From: Motacilla alba alba
Taxonomy: Eukaryota > Chordata > Aves > Passeriformes > Motacillidae
Assembly: GCF_015832195.1 (NCBI RefSeq)
Contig: NC_052021.1
Span: 30,468,786 to 30,532,785, forward strand
Direction of reading: 5' to 3'
DNA length: 64,000 nucleotides
Numbering within the stretch: position 1 is the stretch's first letter; each line of letters starts with the position of its first letter. Made by a program: the position numbers and the translations under genes. The notes beneath the pieces were generated by a model. It was given only the letters and a program-made list of their open reading frames with translations, searched no databases and was not told the DNA's origin. Positions 11,871 through 25,893 of the stretch are shown piece after piece.

Positions 11871-14800
11871 TCAGTTGCAAGGAAAATTTTCATACCTGAC
11901 GAATTTCTGGGAGGACCTCCCAGGTAATTAGACTCTGGACACTGCCATTTGAGAACCCACAGCTACAGAGATGCTTCTAGGACAGGCAAGGGAAGGATGC
12001 AGGAGGAGACACAGGGGACAAAAGAAGGATGACACCATGCACCAGGAAAGCTGGCTGCAGCAAAGCCCAGAAACACTGATAAGTCTGTCAATTCTTCTTT
12101 TAGCCATGAGGCAATGAAGATTTGTGTTTGTTTGTGAGGGCAACAAGAGAGGAATTTCTTCATCAATCCATTCTGCAAACGTCCCTGGCTGGTAATCCCA
12201 CACTCAGGACTCCAGGCTGCTGTTGTCTGGCTGGAACTTGGAAATCTAATTCCATGGGCAGCATTGAAGCAAACAAGATCCCAATTAGGACAAGCATAGA
12301 AAGCTCTGAAATTTCCCATGTGCAATTTCCTTTTAGAAAGGGTTTCTCCTCTCTCACTTATTAGTATTTTGGTGAAATATTTTACTGAGACTGAAATATT
12401 TAGCTTTCCACTTCTATCAGCTGGTGTCAAGTTACGTGATTCTATAATAATGTAGAAATCTAAATCATGAAGCTAAGATGATGCATTTTGACCTTATCAC
12501 ATAGTAGTATTCCAGACCAGTCAAGTCTAAATTACCATTTTTAGTGAAAATGTTGACAAATTGTGTATCTTCTCATGGAACACTTGAGTTTAATGGAAGC
12601 ATCATTTCCCAGTGGGAAAATGTGCCATTAAACAAAATGTCAACAGCTGCTGGGCTGGAGAACATGCTAGTGGACAATGGGAGGGTAGGAAAAAAAGACA
12701 CATGTCACTGACACACACATACACAGTTGATGAAATCAATTTCAATTTACTCAAGTTGTTCTAGCATCACTTTCAATTACATATGCCAAGGAGAAAACTA
12801 CAGCATCCAGCTGTGGGAATCAACAAGACAATTGTGTGGCAGTTGTGAAAAGAACAGCCAGCAGAGACATTATTTGCATTTGCTTTTCTTGACAGCTGAT
12901 ATTTCCCTGATAAATTGCTGCCCTTTGTTGTTCTAGCTGCTTTAAAGAATCAACCCACTCAAGGGGGTGGTAGCTTTGCCCTCATTCCTGGCTTTCCATC
13001 AGCTGGCACAGGTTGGGGAGGAAAACAGGAGACTGAGACAGGAGGTTGCAGACCATGCAGCAGAGGTGAAGCTGGAACAGGGGTTAATGACATGCTGGGG
13101 ACAGGGTGCTGCTCCAGTGATGGTGTTGTCCAGAGCTGTGAGTGATAGGGTGAATTTGGGCAGGATTGGTGGTAGGAAAGATACTTTCAGGGCTTGACAT
13201 GAGCTGATGACCATCAAAACAAGTAGGCCTGTGAGGCTGCAGGCTGCTGAGAGAGGCAGAGGAGCTGTAAAATCAGACATCTTCTGCCTAAGGAGTGTGG
13301 GTTTGTGCCAGTGAGAGAGGAGGACAGGAGAGATTGTCAAGGCAGTTGGCATTGAAACTCCAAACCAAGCAGCTGTGCCAGGGGATTTCTTTCCATAGCG
13401 AGCCCCAGCAAGGAGGAGGTAGAGGGAAACTTTGGCAGCACGATGTGCAAAAGGTGCCCGTATCAAATATGCAAAATTGTTCCCCCAGGATTTCCCTTCA
13501 GTGGGGTCATATTGTTGTTAAATGGATTGTTAAATAGGATTTAAATAGCTTATTAGATGGGGTCCCCAGCTGGGTGGCTCTTAGTGGGCAGACTGTTCCA
13601 ATTATTCTGGATTTGCCCTTTTCCTGCAACAGCCCTGCCCTGTCTAATACCAATATTTCAGCAAAATTCCCTTTTGCAGGAATGTTATTCTATCCTAGGA
13701 TCTGGGCCAGGCCTTTATTTCTGCTAATTACAGATCAGTCATTCTTTTTCTTTGCTAAATGTTGAAAAAATGTGTTTTATGTGCAAGAATGGCTGATAAG
13801 TGATACACCCACAGGAACATTATATTTTTCTAACATCCGCCTCTGTGTTCTTTCTCTAATTTGCCTGCCACTGTCTTTGTAGAGGATCTGTCCCCTTCCC
13901 CTAGCACTGTTCCCTGCCTTTTACATGTTTTTTTTCTTCAGCCACCTTGAATTCCCACCACTGCCACATCACAGTTTATTGCCTTTTAATGCTTGATCAG
14001 TTGGTGAGTGTGAATTTTCTCTTTATTTCAGGCATTCTTTGTAAGTCTTCACTAGGTGCTTAATGGTGAAACCTCACCTGCACCATTCTGCTTCATGGTG
14101 GGACCAGGGCAGGGCCAGGAGTGACAGAACAGGAGCACCACAAGTGCCATCTAACCCCTTTCAGCTGGTGATCCTATTCTTAAAACCTGTTTGTGCTGTT
14201 TTTCATGGAGAATCTTCAGGATGTCACCTGCTTATTTCAAAAGAACATCTTTGGCCATTGAAAGAGACCTGTGAAGGCTGAAGCTGGCACCAGGATTTTC
14301 TAAATTAGGCTGAGGCAGCTCAGTGATAAAACAGTGGTTTGCCAGTCTCAGCTGGCTCTGCACTGGTGAAGATCTTGTGTGTCAGCAGGGATGGCCCTGA
14401 CTCAGCCAGTCCTCTTGAGAATAAACTTTGAGGCTTTGGGCAAAATTTTCAAAGCACCTTAATAGTCAGGGATCCCACATGCCCTCCTTGTCATCAAGGT
14501 TTGAGCTTCAGAGTGCCAGAGTCACCACAAACAGTGGCCATTCCACACGTGAGGTGTGTGGAGTGCTCATTGCCCTTTCCCTTCAGGTTTGTTGTGGTGT
14601 GAGGGCTCTCCTAAAACCTGTGCCTTTTGGGCAGGAGTGCCATGCTGAAATCTCAGCAGCTGTTGGAGGCAGCCAGCCTTTGCCTGGGTCCTGTTCCTGC
14701 TGCCATGCAGTAAAATGAGGAGCCAAATGATCTCCTTGGTGTGCTGAATCCATCAGCAGAGGCTGAGCTGTCTCAACACAGCACAAAGCTTCCATTTGCC

Positions 14801-15781
14801 CCTCAGTTCCAGGGATGGAAACAGAGCTGGGGCACCAGGAGCAGCCTGCCACACTTGAACTTTTCATGTGGGAGCCCTGCTTTGTTCCTTAGGCTTGCCA
14901 AACTGGCAGAAGATGGCTGTTGAGAGTTATGTTTTTATGTTCCATATTTGCAAACCACCTGGGAGGTCTGGAGACACATCTCTCCGTGGGGTGACACGTG
15001 TTTGTTGCACGTGTGTGGAGGATGAGCCGTGAGTGTGCCGTGCTGTGGGTGAGGAGCTGTCTGAGAGGAGCAGCCTTGGCATGCCTGGCCAGGGAAAGGC
15101 CTGGAGCCAGCTCCTGACCAGACACCTCACTGTTCTTGACAGCAGGCCTCAGCACAGGCTGCCAAAAAACCACTGAGGAGTGTGAAATCTGTTTTCTGGG
15201 GAAGGAGCTCACACCTGGGGCTAGAAACACAGCTCTCCTTCCCAGTCTTTTGTGGCCAGGGCCCATCACATGTCTGTCTGGACTCTCTGCTGTCCAGCAG
15301 TGCCTGTGCCAGTCGCTTCTTCTCCCTCCTGTTTTATCTGGGCTGCAGGGCAAAACTGTCTTAAATTCTTCACTGGGCTCTTTGAGCTTGCTGTGGGAAG
15401 TCTCCCTTGTATCTGGCTGCAGTGAGTGTGGTGTGGAGATCAACAGAGGGTGGAAAACTACTGAGAGCTTCTGGGAGGGGATGGTACACCACTGCTTAAC
15501 ATAATGTGTGACTAGAGCCCCACAGAGCTTCCAGCTTCTCTCTTGTCTGTATGTGGTGCCCATATCTCAGAAGACAGGCTGGGGACGAATCCTCTCTGAC
15601 CATCGTTGGCTGAGGGAAGAGCAGCACCAGAGATGGACATGATGCACAGTGTCATCTCCACATTCAGTAAGAAATAAAACCACAAAAGTTCTCAAAATAG
15701 CCCTCCTTGGGTTTGCATCAGGGTGTCCAGGAGAATGGCAGCCAGGGACAGACTATGGCAGCCTGGAAGCTTCCTCACTTC

Positions 15782-15807
15782 CAGGATGTTGGATGGCCAA
15801 CATCCTG
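15782..15807. repeat. Perfect hairpin, 11-bp arms, 4-nt loop
   Basis: The left arm caggatgttgg (15782-15792) and right arm ccaacatcctg (15797-15807) are exact complements around the loop atgg. Confidence 0.9.
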
Positions 15808-16237
15808 CCTGCAGGATAACAAGAGCTCTCTACAGGACGCCAGAAGATGGCTAATCAAGGATGGACAGGAAAGTAACAGGCCTGCAGTTATGTTGGCCTG
15901 CTGGGTTTCACATAAAGAAGGGTGCTGGTGTGTCAGGTATCTCAGAGGGTTTCTGGATTTACACCTCTGCACTGGTCCCTCAGGAATGGCTCCTGGAGCA
16001 AGCCAGGAGGGATGTGGAAGGGGCACTGCCACCTGGAACACGAGCCCTTGGGCAAGGGGCAAGGGATTGACCATCTGCTGCTTTGAGTTGTGCTTGCCAG
16101 AAAAGTCACCACCCCAAAGATATTATTTTGTCCTTTTGACCATCACATTCCCAGACACGCTGGTGCTTTGTAGGCCATCCCAATGGCTGTGTCTCAGCTT
16201 CTTGGTGGCACTTGAAGGGTCATCCTTCTCAGGGTGT

Positions 16238-16282
16238 CCTAGTCAAGAGAATCCTGTTGAGAATCCTAGTTAAGAGAATCCT
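16238..16282. repeat. 27-bp-period tandem duplication
   Basis: The block cctagtcaagagaatcct at 16238 is repeated at 16265 with one c-to-t change. The 9-bp spacer between the blocks also contains a 'gagaatcct'-like piece. Confidence 0.85.
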
Positions 16283-19200
16283 TGGAAGTACCCAATATGA
16301 GCATGATTCTGTACACAGGTCCATCCTGAAGTGCTGTAACTCCTGTTTCCTGAGGCACTTATTTCTTGGTTGCACAGGGCTTTGCTTTATGGCAACATGA
16401 GAGAATGAATCTTACTTTCAACATCTGGCTTTTGGAGGCCTGAGAAACTCCTGTGATTCACAGAGAGGATGTTCATGATCAATACCTGCTAGCTCCTGAG
16501 CAGGACCAGGGGGGCAGCTCTGCCTTCCGAAGCTTTTTATTCTCTGTAGTGGCTGTTCAAACGTGGCCTTCACTCCTCAGTGGGCACATCTCATGGCACT
16601 GGCCAAGGTGTGAGGAGAGAAGCTGGGGGAAACCCTGCCAAGAGTTGTGGTTGAAATACAAAAAGTAACCAATCAAGCTACTTATGGGATTTCTTTAAAT
16701 CCACAAGGAACCCATTTGACACCCTGTCCCTCCAGCTGTCACCATCTGCATAAACAGGATCTCACCTATGACTGAGGTGTTTTTAAAGCAGAAAGAAAAT
16801 GTAGAGGTGGTTACAACATGGATTCAAAGCTCCCCCTCCCTGGATCTGTGCTGTGCTGATCCCTTCCTGAGGAACTAAGTATCCCAAGGGCTGCTGTGCC
16901 AGACCTGCTGAAGCACAGGTCTGATGGCTGGGGTGCAAGAGGGGCAAGTGTCAAAGTGACGATGCTGTGCTGCTGTGAAGGCTCCGTGCCCTCCTGAGAT
17001 CTCCATACGGGAGGCAGACTTTTCCACTCTGAGACAAGCCAGCTTTGGGGCAGCTTCTTCCCCTGCAGTGGTGCACACACTGCCCTGCTTCAGGGGCTGG
17101 CCCCAGGTTTTGAAATGTTAAAAACATTCGTCTTTTATTTCTATCGCCGCTCAATATTATGGGAAAAGATGTTATCACAGCTAATCCATGTGGTGTCTCT
17201 GGAATTTCTTGGCCTGTGAGGGTTTATGCTGCATTCATGTATTCCATGAATTGGGCACAGGTTTTGCTTCCGACAGCAGGAGTTTTTTTCAAGGGCATCC
17301 CAATAAGATGAAAGTGTGGTCGCTGACAGAAACCACAGTGTCAGACTACGGTCTTGAGGATGTTTTGAATGGCTCTGTATTTTAATTCTTGATTTCCCCT
17401 GGCATTTAGACAACCAGCAATTTATTTGAAGTCCGAAGGGGAGAGGAAAAAGAAGGAGAACTGGAGGAAATGCCTTAATTTAATTGATTGGAATATCTTG
17501 GAAGTTCACATGTGCCCTATTTTTTAAAAAAAGAGATAACTAGAGAATAGAAAAAATACTGTGGAAAATCATACTGAAACTTTAGCATATTTTTTCCTTT
17601 TTTTTTTTTTGACTTCTAATTATAATCCTAATATGCTGGGAAGGTATAAAGTGATACCTAATGGCTGAAAAAAATTAAAAATGGGCATAAGAGCAGTCAG
17701 CCTGGGGGAACTCACTGCTGCAGCCTTTTGGCAGAGAGTCCTATTTCTTGTAGGAAGACTTTGAAAAACCCTGGTACTATCACGATTATAAAGTTTGTGG
17801 TTTTGCGTAGGAAGAGTAAGAAAAAGAAAATGAGATCTTGTACGTCAGGATATGATCAATCCTTTGTCTCTTCCCCAGCTCCATATTAAACACTTCAGTA
17901 GGCATTTTCAAAGGTTGCTGTGTGAAGTATCAAGCAGAAACAATGACCCAGTGTTGTGATCAAGGCTGGGGAACCTTAACCAGTAACTTGCACCTGCCTG
18001 TGTGAGTTATCTGCAAACCACATCAGCATTGTCTTATGTATATCAAAGCTGATCATTTCCTATATTGTTCTAACATACCTGCCCTGCTCTGTTTGGGCTG
18101 CAGGAAAACAGGAAAGGAGGAGGGTCTTGGCTGTAAGTGGGTATCTTGTTCTTCCTTTGTGATACCAAAACATTTGTGAATGAGCTTTGACCCTGCAGTA
18201 GGCTGAGCTAGGTAAGGAAATTCATAATTTTCTGTCCATTCACGTTTCATTCACATTGTTTACCTTTTGTTTAAATGAGGAGGTTTTGTTGAGGTTTTTT
18301 TTTTTTTGCTTTGTGAAACATGATTCACCCATAAGCCCAGACACCAGCCCCTCTCCCCTGTCCTTCCAGCCTTTGACAGCATGGGCAGGGTGAGCTGGGC
18401 TGGGCTGGAACAGCAGAAAGCCTGAGAGGTCACACAGAGGATTCATTCAGGCTTTAAATGTACAGTCAATAATATTTCTTAAATTCTGTAAAGTGATACA
18501 CCATCTGCACAGAGGGGTGTCCCTTTCTTCAGGTGTCCTAGACCTCATGTACAGGAGTTCCTACTGCAATGTTCCACCAGGTACAGCAGTCCAGCCATGA
18601 AGATCACTGGCTGCATTGCTGACATACTGACAGCATTCCTTTCCCTTCAGGTTTTGCTGCAGAAAGTTGGCATCTCGTTATTATTCATGCATCTGTTCAA
18701 ACCTCTGTTTTCTCTTGCTTGTGCCCAAAGCTTGCTGTTGATGTGCAGCCATTAGCACTTCACAGCTGCAACACCTGCAGAGGTGGCTCATGGTGAGGGA
18801 TGGTGAAGCATAACCAAGCAATGCACCGCAAAACAGCACAAAAATAAATGTGAAAGAGCCCTGTGCGTGAGAGCAGGGGAAAGCTTGCACACAAATGTAG
18901 GATCAGATAATCCTGGTTAAATGTACACCACGGTGTAATCAGATTGTGCCGTGGGTTTGTGTTGTTGTAATGGTATTTGCAATAAGCAGCTTTGCTCAAA
19001 AGCCTGGTTTTCGTGCAGAGTGCTGTCCTCTCTGGGGGTGTTTCTCAGGGTGCTGTGGTGTGTGCAAACAGGGCAGCTCAAGGTTGCTTCCCAGTGCTTC
19101 CAGAGGACCCAGGAGCCAAGTGAGGCTGGGAAGCTGCACTGCAGAGGAGGAGCTGGTGGCAGGGGAGGCTGCCAGCCCTTTGCTGACCCCAGGCTCGACT

Positions 19201-19869
19201 GCACATGGAGCAGAGCATGATCCAAAGGTCCTGACCCCACAGCCCAGGTTTGCTGCAGACATGTGAACTGCAGTGCCACGCTGGGGTGGCCTCGTGCCCT
19301 GGCTAGTGGGCAGGGGCTCTCAGCTGGTATAGCCCTGCTCCCAGGGATCCTTGCCAGTGTGCCTGCTCTGCCCGTGCTGCCCAGCCTGCCCTGGCCACCG
19401 ACTCACAGAGAGCTCATCTGCAGCCCTGTGCTGAGCCCCATGGACAGCCCCATCTTCTCCTTCAGGGAAGGAATGCGCAAGGCTGGGTGGAACCGCTGCT
19501 AATTCAACTCACAAGTCCATATTGCTTAAAATCCGCCCCACAAGCAGGATGCAGGTTTTGTGAGAGCCCCTCAGAGCTCACAGGTGTGAGATGCCATACA
19601 GAGAGGCGTCAGCAGCTCCCCTCTGACATGACCCTCTGTATGTCTGACATGCTTTTTTCCGATAATGGTGTTTTTTGGCTTGCCAAAGGGTTAACAGCAG
19701 AGAGCCCTGTGTGAGACAGATTCCCAATAGCCAGGGCTCAGCAGCCGAATTTGTGAAATAATCCCACCAGCTTTAATCAAGAGAGGAGACTGCGAGAGGC
19801 TTGTAAATTCCTACAGCAAAATTCTCATTCACCAAGCAGATCCTGCCTCCAATGTGCTTATCTTCCTCC

Positions 19870-20190
19870 CTCTGTGTGCAGAGCCCTTGACGTCAATGGA
19901 AGATTCGCTCTTTCGGGGAGAGCAGAAGACTGAGGTCATGCTCCTCCCTGCAAACAGGAGAATTATGGCATTGAGGCGAGAAGGCTCTAGGCTTTTGCAC
20001 AAAAGCAAAAAAGACTTGAAACAATGGCATGCATAGAAAAATAAGAAGGTAGACTGAGTGCAGGAGAAGAAGCATTTGGAGCTGTATCAGCAGGCGGTGG
20101 AAGCATGCGACTCTCGGTTGCATTTAAAAATGAGCTGTTTGGCAGCCATGAATGGTGTGCAGGATTTTCATTCATTCATCCCCCTCTCCA
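19870..20190. promoter_or_regulatory. Candidate enhancer: palindromic CRE and SOX motif
   Basis: A full CREB/ATF palindrome TGACGTCA (19888-19895) has a SOX-type ACAATGG (20021-20027) about 130 bp downstream, with several CpG dinucleotides, which are rare elsewhere in the intron. Enhancer function is inferred only. Confidence 0.3.
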
Positions 20191-23100
20191 GCTCTGGGAA
20201 GGGACATCTGTCAGCCCTGAACCCAGGCAGCAGTCAGGCTGCAGCATGCTGTGCTCATAGCCCAGCACATTTAAATCAGCAACCCAGAGGTTAAACTCCA
20301 CAGCTCAGCCACCGGTGGCCTCAGTGATATTTATAGATTGCATTACATTTGCTGCAGCTTTTATGAGCAAAAGGTACTCCTCATGGCTAAGTTATCAGAG
20401 GTTAAGTGTGACCAGTTGTAGTTAACCTCATGATGGATGTTGCTATTTTGATTTTTTTTCCTTGTATTTGTGAGCACTGAGCATATGGGTTTAAGAATCT
20501 CTGAAAAAAATTAGCTTTATTGTTTTTATCAAAGCTGCTTTTGCTGAGGAAGTGATTTGCAGAAATTAACATTTTACCTAGCTTAAACTTTGGAATAGTA
20601 TCCAGCCCATGCAAATTAAACACTGCCATTCCCCTCAAAGAGCTGTTTATTTCTTCTCTGCAATAAGGGAAGCGAGTTCCTAACTCCACGGGGAACTTAT
20701 CGCTCTGCAGATGAGGTTTGTAGCTGCACAGAAATACAGCACAGTTCGCCGAGGCCAAAAGCCAGCTGAGGTGACCAAAGCCAGGAGAGGTGTCCCTGGG
20801 CGCTCCCCGTGGTCCTGGGAGGGAGGAGGGATGTCTTCTGCTGGACAGTTTCCTCCCAGGGCTGGAAGTCAATCAACATGTGGCTCACGCCACGAAGCCG
20901 GCAGCGTAAACGGGGAGTTTGTGTTGCTTTCATCCCGTCTCATGTTCCTGCCGAGGCTGTTATTATTCACCATTTACCTTCTCAAAATATTGAGCCAATT
21001 AGAAAAGCAAATCTCTCTTTTGGTGAATGCCCAAGGGTGAAGCTGTAACGATGTGTGCTCTCCGCAAGCCCTAATTGCGGGTGTCGCAGCTGCGCCTCGG
21101 ACTGCTGGGCTGAGCAAACCCAAATTCCTGTCTGAGATATTTTACACCTTGGCCAAGCCACACTGAGTGGCTGCTTTTGTCCGGCTTCATGGACCGGGTG
21201 GCTGAGGCTGGTCAGCTCTGGGATGGGAAAAGCAGCTACGGGGAAGGAAGGGATGGCTCTTGGGGAGCGTCATCCCGGGCGGATGGCGAGGGAAGGTCCC
21301 AGCTGCTGGATCAGGCTCTGCTGCTCACAACCTGTGAGCTGCCAGTGCATTTATTGGGATGGGGGCTGTAATCCTGGCTGGGAGACACAGAGAGAAGTCT
21401 CTGGGTTTTTCTCTTGTTAATTGTCAGACAGGTGGGGTGGAAGGGTTATTAATCATAATGCAGACAGGATTAGTTCTGTGTGCTGTCAGTTAGGTTAGGT
21501 ATGGATCTAAGGTCCTGGTGTTGAAATCCTATACTTTTCTTATATTTCCTTCCTTGTGGTGAATTGAGTAGCATACTCTAAAAGCTTGCGTGAAAGAGGG
21601 TGTGTATGTCATTTGAGAGATTTCAGGCAAAGGAAGATTTCAGTATGGAAGTCCAAGAAGCTGCTGTACTTCCTTTTACATGCCAGGATTTTTGCCCCCC
21701 CTCTGCATGAAGAGAGCAGGGCTAACTTAGTGAATCCCTTTATTAAACTCATCTGATGGCTCAGGCTGCCTGCCATTAGCGCTGTTTCATACATGATGAG
21801 TGGTATTGCTAAGCTTTCTAAAATGAGTATAACAATCTAACTGGTGCCCAATGGGATATCCATCTTGTGTCTGACTACAAGGAATAAATTATGCTCTCAC
21901 ACTGATAATTGCTCATGCCTGAGTTCAAGGATTACAGTCCTGCAATGCTGATGATTAGAACTGGTCTCCCTTTTTTTGTGCACAGATGCTCCCTGTGATC
22001 CACTTCAGTGACTGCCTCAGCTTCTCCAAACTGATTGCTCTTTGCAAAAGAAGGAAGGTACAATTCTGCAAAAGCTTTGCAGGCAGCTAGGACCTGATTT
22101 AAATTCTGAACATAACTTCTGATGTCTTCTAGGTAGTTTAAAGAAGTATTCTTGGACAATTTCAGTGGTTCTGAAAATGGGGTGGGTCACAGAAAGACAG
22201 CATTCAAAAAGAAATACTTTCAGAAAATACAGAAGTATTCAAAAAAACCTGTAAAAGTTCATGTAAAATTAAGTCTGTTCTGAATGGAAGAAGCAGAAAT
22301 AACTACGAATTTTTTCTCCCTAAAATAAATTCCCCGAGCTCCTTAACAAGACTGGTGACAAAGCAACGTACGAAGTTCTGCTCTACGCTTCACTGCCTAT
22401 TTTCTCACCCTCAGCTTAAAAATAACAGCACTGTAGCACCTTCTGTTTTCTCATGACGTCTACACACACTTTATGAATAATCTTGAGGGGGAATGCTGTG
22501 CTTGATCTCTGATTGGGATTTTCCCGTCTTACCCGGTGTTGACTTAACCCTGCTTCCAAGAAGTCAAGAGTAAAACGCCCATTGATTTCGGAGCGAGCAG
22601 ATTTTGACTTTTCAGAAATGCTCAGCCATATGTGTTCTCGTTTTGGAAGTATCATGTGGTTGCATTTGGCCCATGTCGTGTTTTAGTCACTCAGAAAGAA
22701 CACGCAGAGTTCCAGCCTGTCCTTACCTGCCCTCACGACTGCAAGAGCTGAGGGCCTTGGGGAGGTTTTGAGGGCCAAAGGTTCTGCTGTTGTCCCGTTT
22801 CGGGGTTTTGCTTGTTTGTTTGTTTTCCTTCCCAAATTTCAAGCAAACGTTTCTATTCTGAGACAAAGGGAATACAAACATTTCTAATGTGCTGTGAAAT
22901 GAATCCCGGGGAGAAACATGTTTGAACTCAGCCTATATGTTTTATTTGGGAATAAATGGTAACAACAACTTTATTTTATTCCTTGTGATATAATGTAGTA
23001 TTTTAAAGGGAGTAAAATAGCTTGGAATCAGAAGTTGAAACACGGTTTTAATCTTACTGAGGACCTTTTAAATTTCCTGCATTTAAAAATAAAATGTTAT

Positions 23101-25881
23101 CAGAAGTGACACATCTGTGAAACATTTAGTTTTGGCTGATGGGTATTTTCTGAGGGAAAAACGTTTCACTGAAAATTTCTATCAGGCTTTAGGGTTTCTC
23201 AGTCTTTAATGTATTTACACCCATCAATATCAAAGGAAGGCTTAGGAAATGCTCTGGGTTTGTGTTATGTGCTGGGAGCTGACTGAGGGCAAGATGAAGG
23301 GCTCAGAATGGAGATGCTGTGGAGCTTTAGGTGGGATGAACCTGCAGGCAGGGATCAGAGCCCGTCGGGTAAGGGGAGTTTCAGCAGCTGTGAATCAGGA
23401 GCACAGCCCAGTAAACCTGCTGCTCTCCAGGGGTAACAGCCCCTGGCTGGGTGAACAGACCTGTGTCTGCTTCAGCCACCTCCGAGCCCATCTGTGATCA
23501 CACTTTCACAGGGTGTTTACACAGCCCAGCTCTTGGCCTGAAATAACGTGAGAAATCTGTGCTGGAAGAAGGACTTAAAACTAATCCTCCCGGGGTCTGA
23601 GGTTAATGTCCTTTCCCCTGGATTGTCTTTCCTGGTGCCATCCCTATCCTCCTGTCTGCTTAGTCATCTGTAAGGTAAGCTGAGCATGGTAGGGAGAGCT
23701 CCTCTCCAGCCAAAGGTGGAAGTAAATTAAGAAGACAAATGCAATTAATCTGTGTTTTCTCTCACATTCCTCGTGCTGTGTCCTGCTGTCACCATGTGTT
23801 CCCCACTGTAGCCACTGAGGGATTTTCGTGGTACAGCTTTTGAGCATGTTTCCTGATCTAGATCTGCTGGTTAAAGGATTTGCTTTTGTCCTCCTCACAT
23901 GATGATGGCACATACCAGCAAGGTTTCCCATGACTTCGTGAAAAAAATAATTGCAGTCTTCGTGTCATATGGTTGTTCTGGTTTGAACACACTGGTCTGA
24001 GCAATGTGAGTTGGAAGGGGAGTCAGCCTGTGACTTTGAAAATGTGCAAATCACCCAAAAGAAATTTGTCTCAGACGTTTTTATGGTATTTTAGTTGGAG
24101 TTCCATGAAAAGTACAAAAAATAACACTTTGCCTAAAAACAAAGTCCCAAAACAAACAAACCCATAATAAATAAATGCTTGCCAAGAGTCATAAAAATAT
24201 TAAACTGTGATTTAATATCCTGTCTCTCTTTGTCTTAGTGGAAAAGGTCATATAGATGAAAGACATCTGCTGTTGTATCTCTCTTGGATTTCAGGACAAG
24301 ACCAAAGTGCTATTCTTGGCTTTTATTTTTCTTAGTGTGTGTGAGCAAATTGCCATAAATTCCTTCTATTCAGTTGTGTCAGCTCCTGAAGAGGATGAAC
24401 AGGCCTGTGGCAAGTGATTTCAGATGGAAAATCCCTTGTGTTTTATTCTTCAGAGACTGATGCCTGCCTGTTGCAGAGCATTCCTAGAGGCATTTCCCAG
24501 AAACGAGGGAAGAGAAGAGCAAGAGGCTCCAAGCCCCCATTCCTAGGGCTGCTTTCAAGTGTAGGAAGGATGTGGAGGGGTAGCAGTCCAGTTTGGAACA
24601 AGTCAGAGATAGAAGGTGTCCTCAGAGGTTGATAGTCAACAAGAGGTGAGAAGAGGACAAAATTGGAAAATAAAATAAGTAGTTAATGCTAGAAATGTTA
24701 GAGATGGGCAGAAGACAGAAAGACAAGAAATGTCAGGGGGAAAGTGAGGGGAAACACCTGGTCTGACTTTATCCTAATTTTTCAATGTTCTTTCCATCAT
24801 CATATTCTTATTGAGTCTGTTTGAAATGCAGTCAGCTCTGGACAGCAGTGCATTTACAGCTCTTGATTGCTCCTGGCAACTTTTATTGTTTTTTCAGTAA
24901 TTACCACCCCATTTTGAAAAATGGGCCTTCCTCAGAAAGCAATTGTGTTGATGAGTGGGAAAGCTGTGACCCTCTGAAGCCACAGGGGATGAAATCCTAA
25001 CCCTTGCTGAAGGCAAAGGCAGCATCCCCAGTGACAGCAGCGGGTTCAGGATGTCAGGGGAGTGCTTTTGGCTGCTGCACCGAGCTGCAAACTCTTGGAG
25101 ATGGGATCTGTTCATGTGTTGCCTCGTACAAAGAGGTCCTGAATCTGTTGGCCCCCAGGCATTGCAGAAAAGCAAATGCTGAGTTGTCCTGTGAGCAGTG
25201 GAAGTAATTAAAGATCCGTGCCACTGGATCCTTGGTGTCTGGTAAAGGGTGAGTGTCAGGCTTTTCTCAGCAGGTCTTTTTGCTCTCTCCAGCTGCTTGT
25301 TCTCTCAGCAGCAGGAAGGTGATGTGCAACCCCTGGACAGCCATTTGATGGAGGGGATCCACACCTGTGTGTGTTCTCTCTCCAGAGCTGGGCAGCTTAA
25401 AACAAATTTAAGAATGCTTTTCCTGCTAGCATCTAGCAGCCCTAGTTTTCTTATGTCTTCTGACAATATCAACTGGAAAACTTTTCAAGAAGAATGGGTC
25501 TGGTTTTATTTTGGTTTTCTTTCTCCTAATTAAAGCTGAGCATTTAAACTGCCTGTGATAATTTCTTTTCCCAGTTGCACATGTGGAGTGTCTCAACACG
25601 ACTGTAAAAGTCATGCTAATTTATGTGAGGGCAAAATGAATCTTTAAGCTGGAAAAGCTTTCCCTATTTTTGTTTGCAAAATGCTTTTATGTCTTTAAGT
25701 AGAGGGCACTGCTGAAAAGCCAGGGACTGTGTTGGTTTTATTATTTTTATTTATGTGCTTTAAAAGCAACTCAGAAATCTTTTACTTGATAATCTGAAGC
25801 CAAGGCAGCAAAGTGCAGAAGGCTTTGTCATCTGCTAATGTGGAAAATGTGAAACAAAATAGGTGCACCTTTTACTAGGTT

Positions 25882-25893
25882 CCCCCCCCCCCC
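25882..25893. repeat. Poly-C tract (C12)
   Basis: Twelve consecutive C. It is the only long C homopolymer in the window and prone to length variation and sequencing error. Confidence 0.95.

Larger units (their letters stand above)
11000..19850. other. Intron 1 sequence with two small repeats and one hairpin
   Basis: Apart from the candidate element at 11.7 kb, the hairpin at 15.78 kb, the duplication at 16.24 kb and T13 runs near 17.6 and 18.3 kb, nothing is recognisable. The 224-codon open frame at 14889-15563 (minus) and the 188-codon frame at 15707-16273 (plus) have no domain signature. Confidence 0.65.

Noticed and set aside
11963..12430. 155-codon minus-strand open frame
   Set aside because: No recognisable domain; overlapping open frames on the other strand are equally long.
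14889..15563. 224-codon open frame on the minus strand
   Set aside because: It is the longest ORF, but shows no domain, no splice context and no biased composition; expected by chance in a GC-richer intronic stretch.
15707..16273. 188-codon open frame on the plus strand
   Set aside because: The translation has no recognisable family motif and overlaps a hairpin and a tandem duplication.
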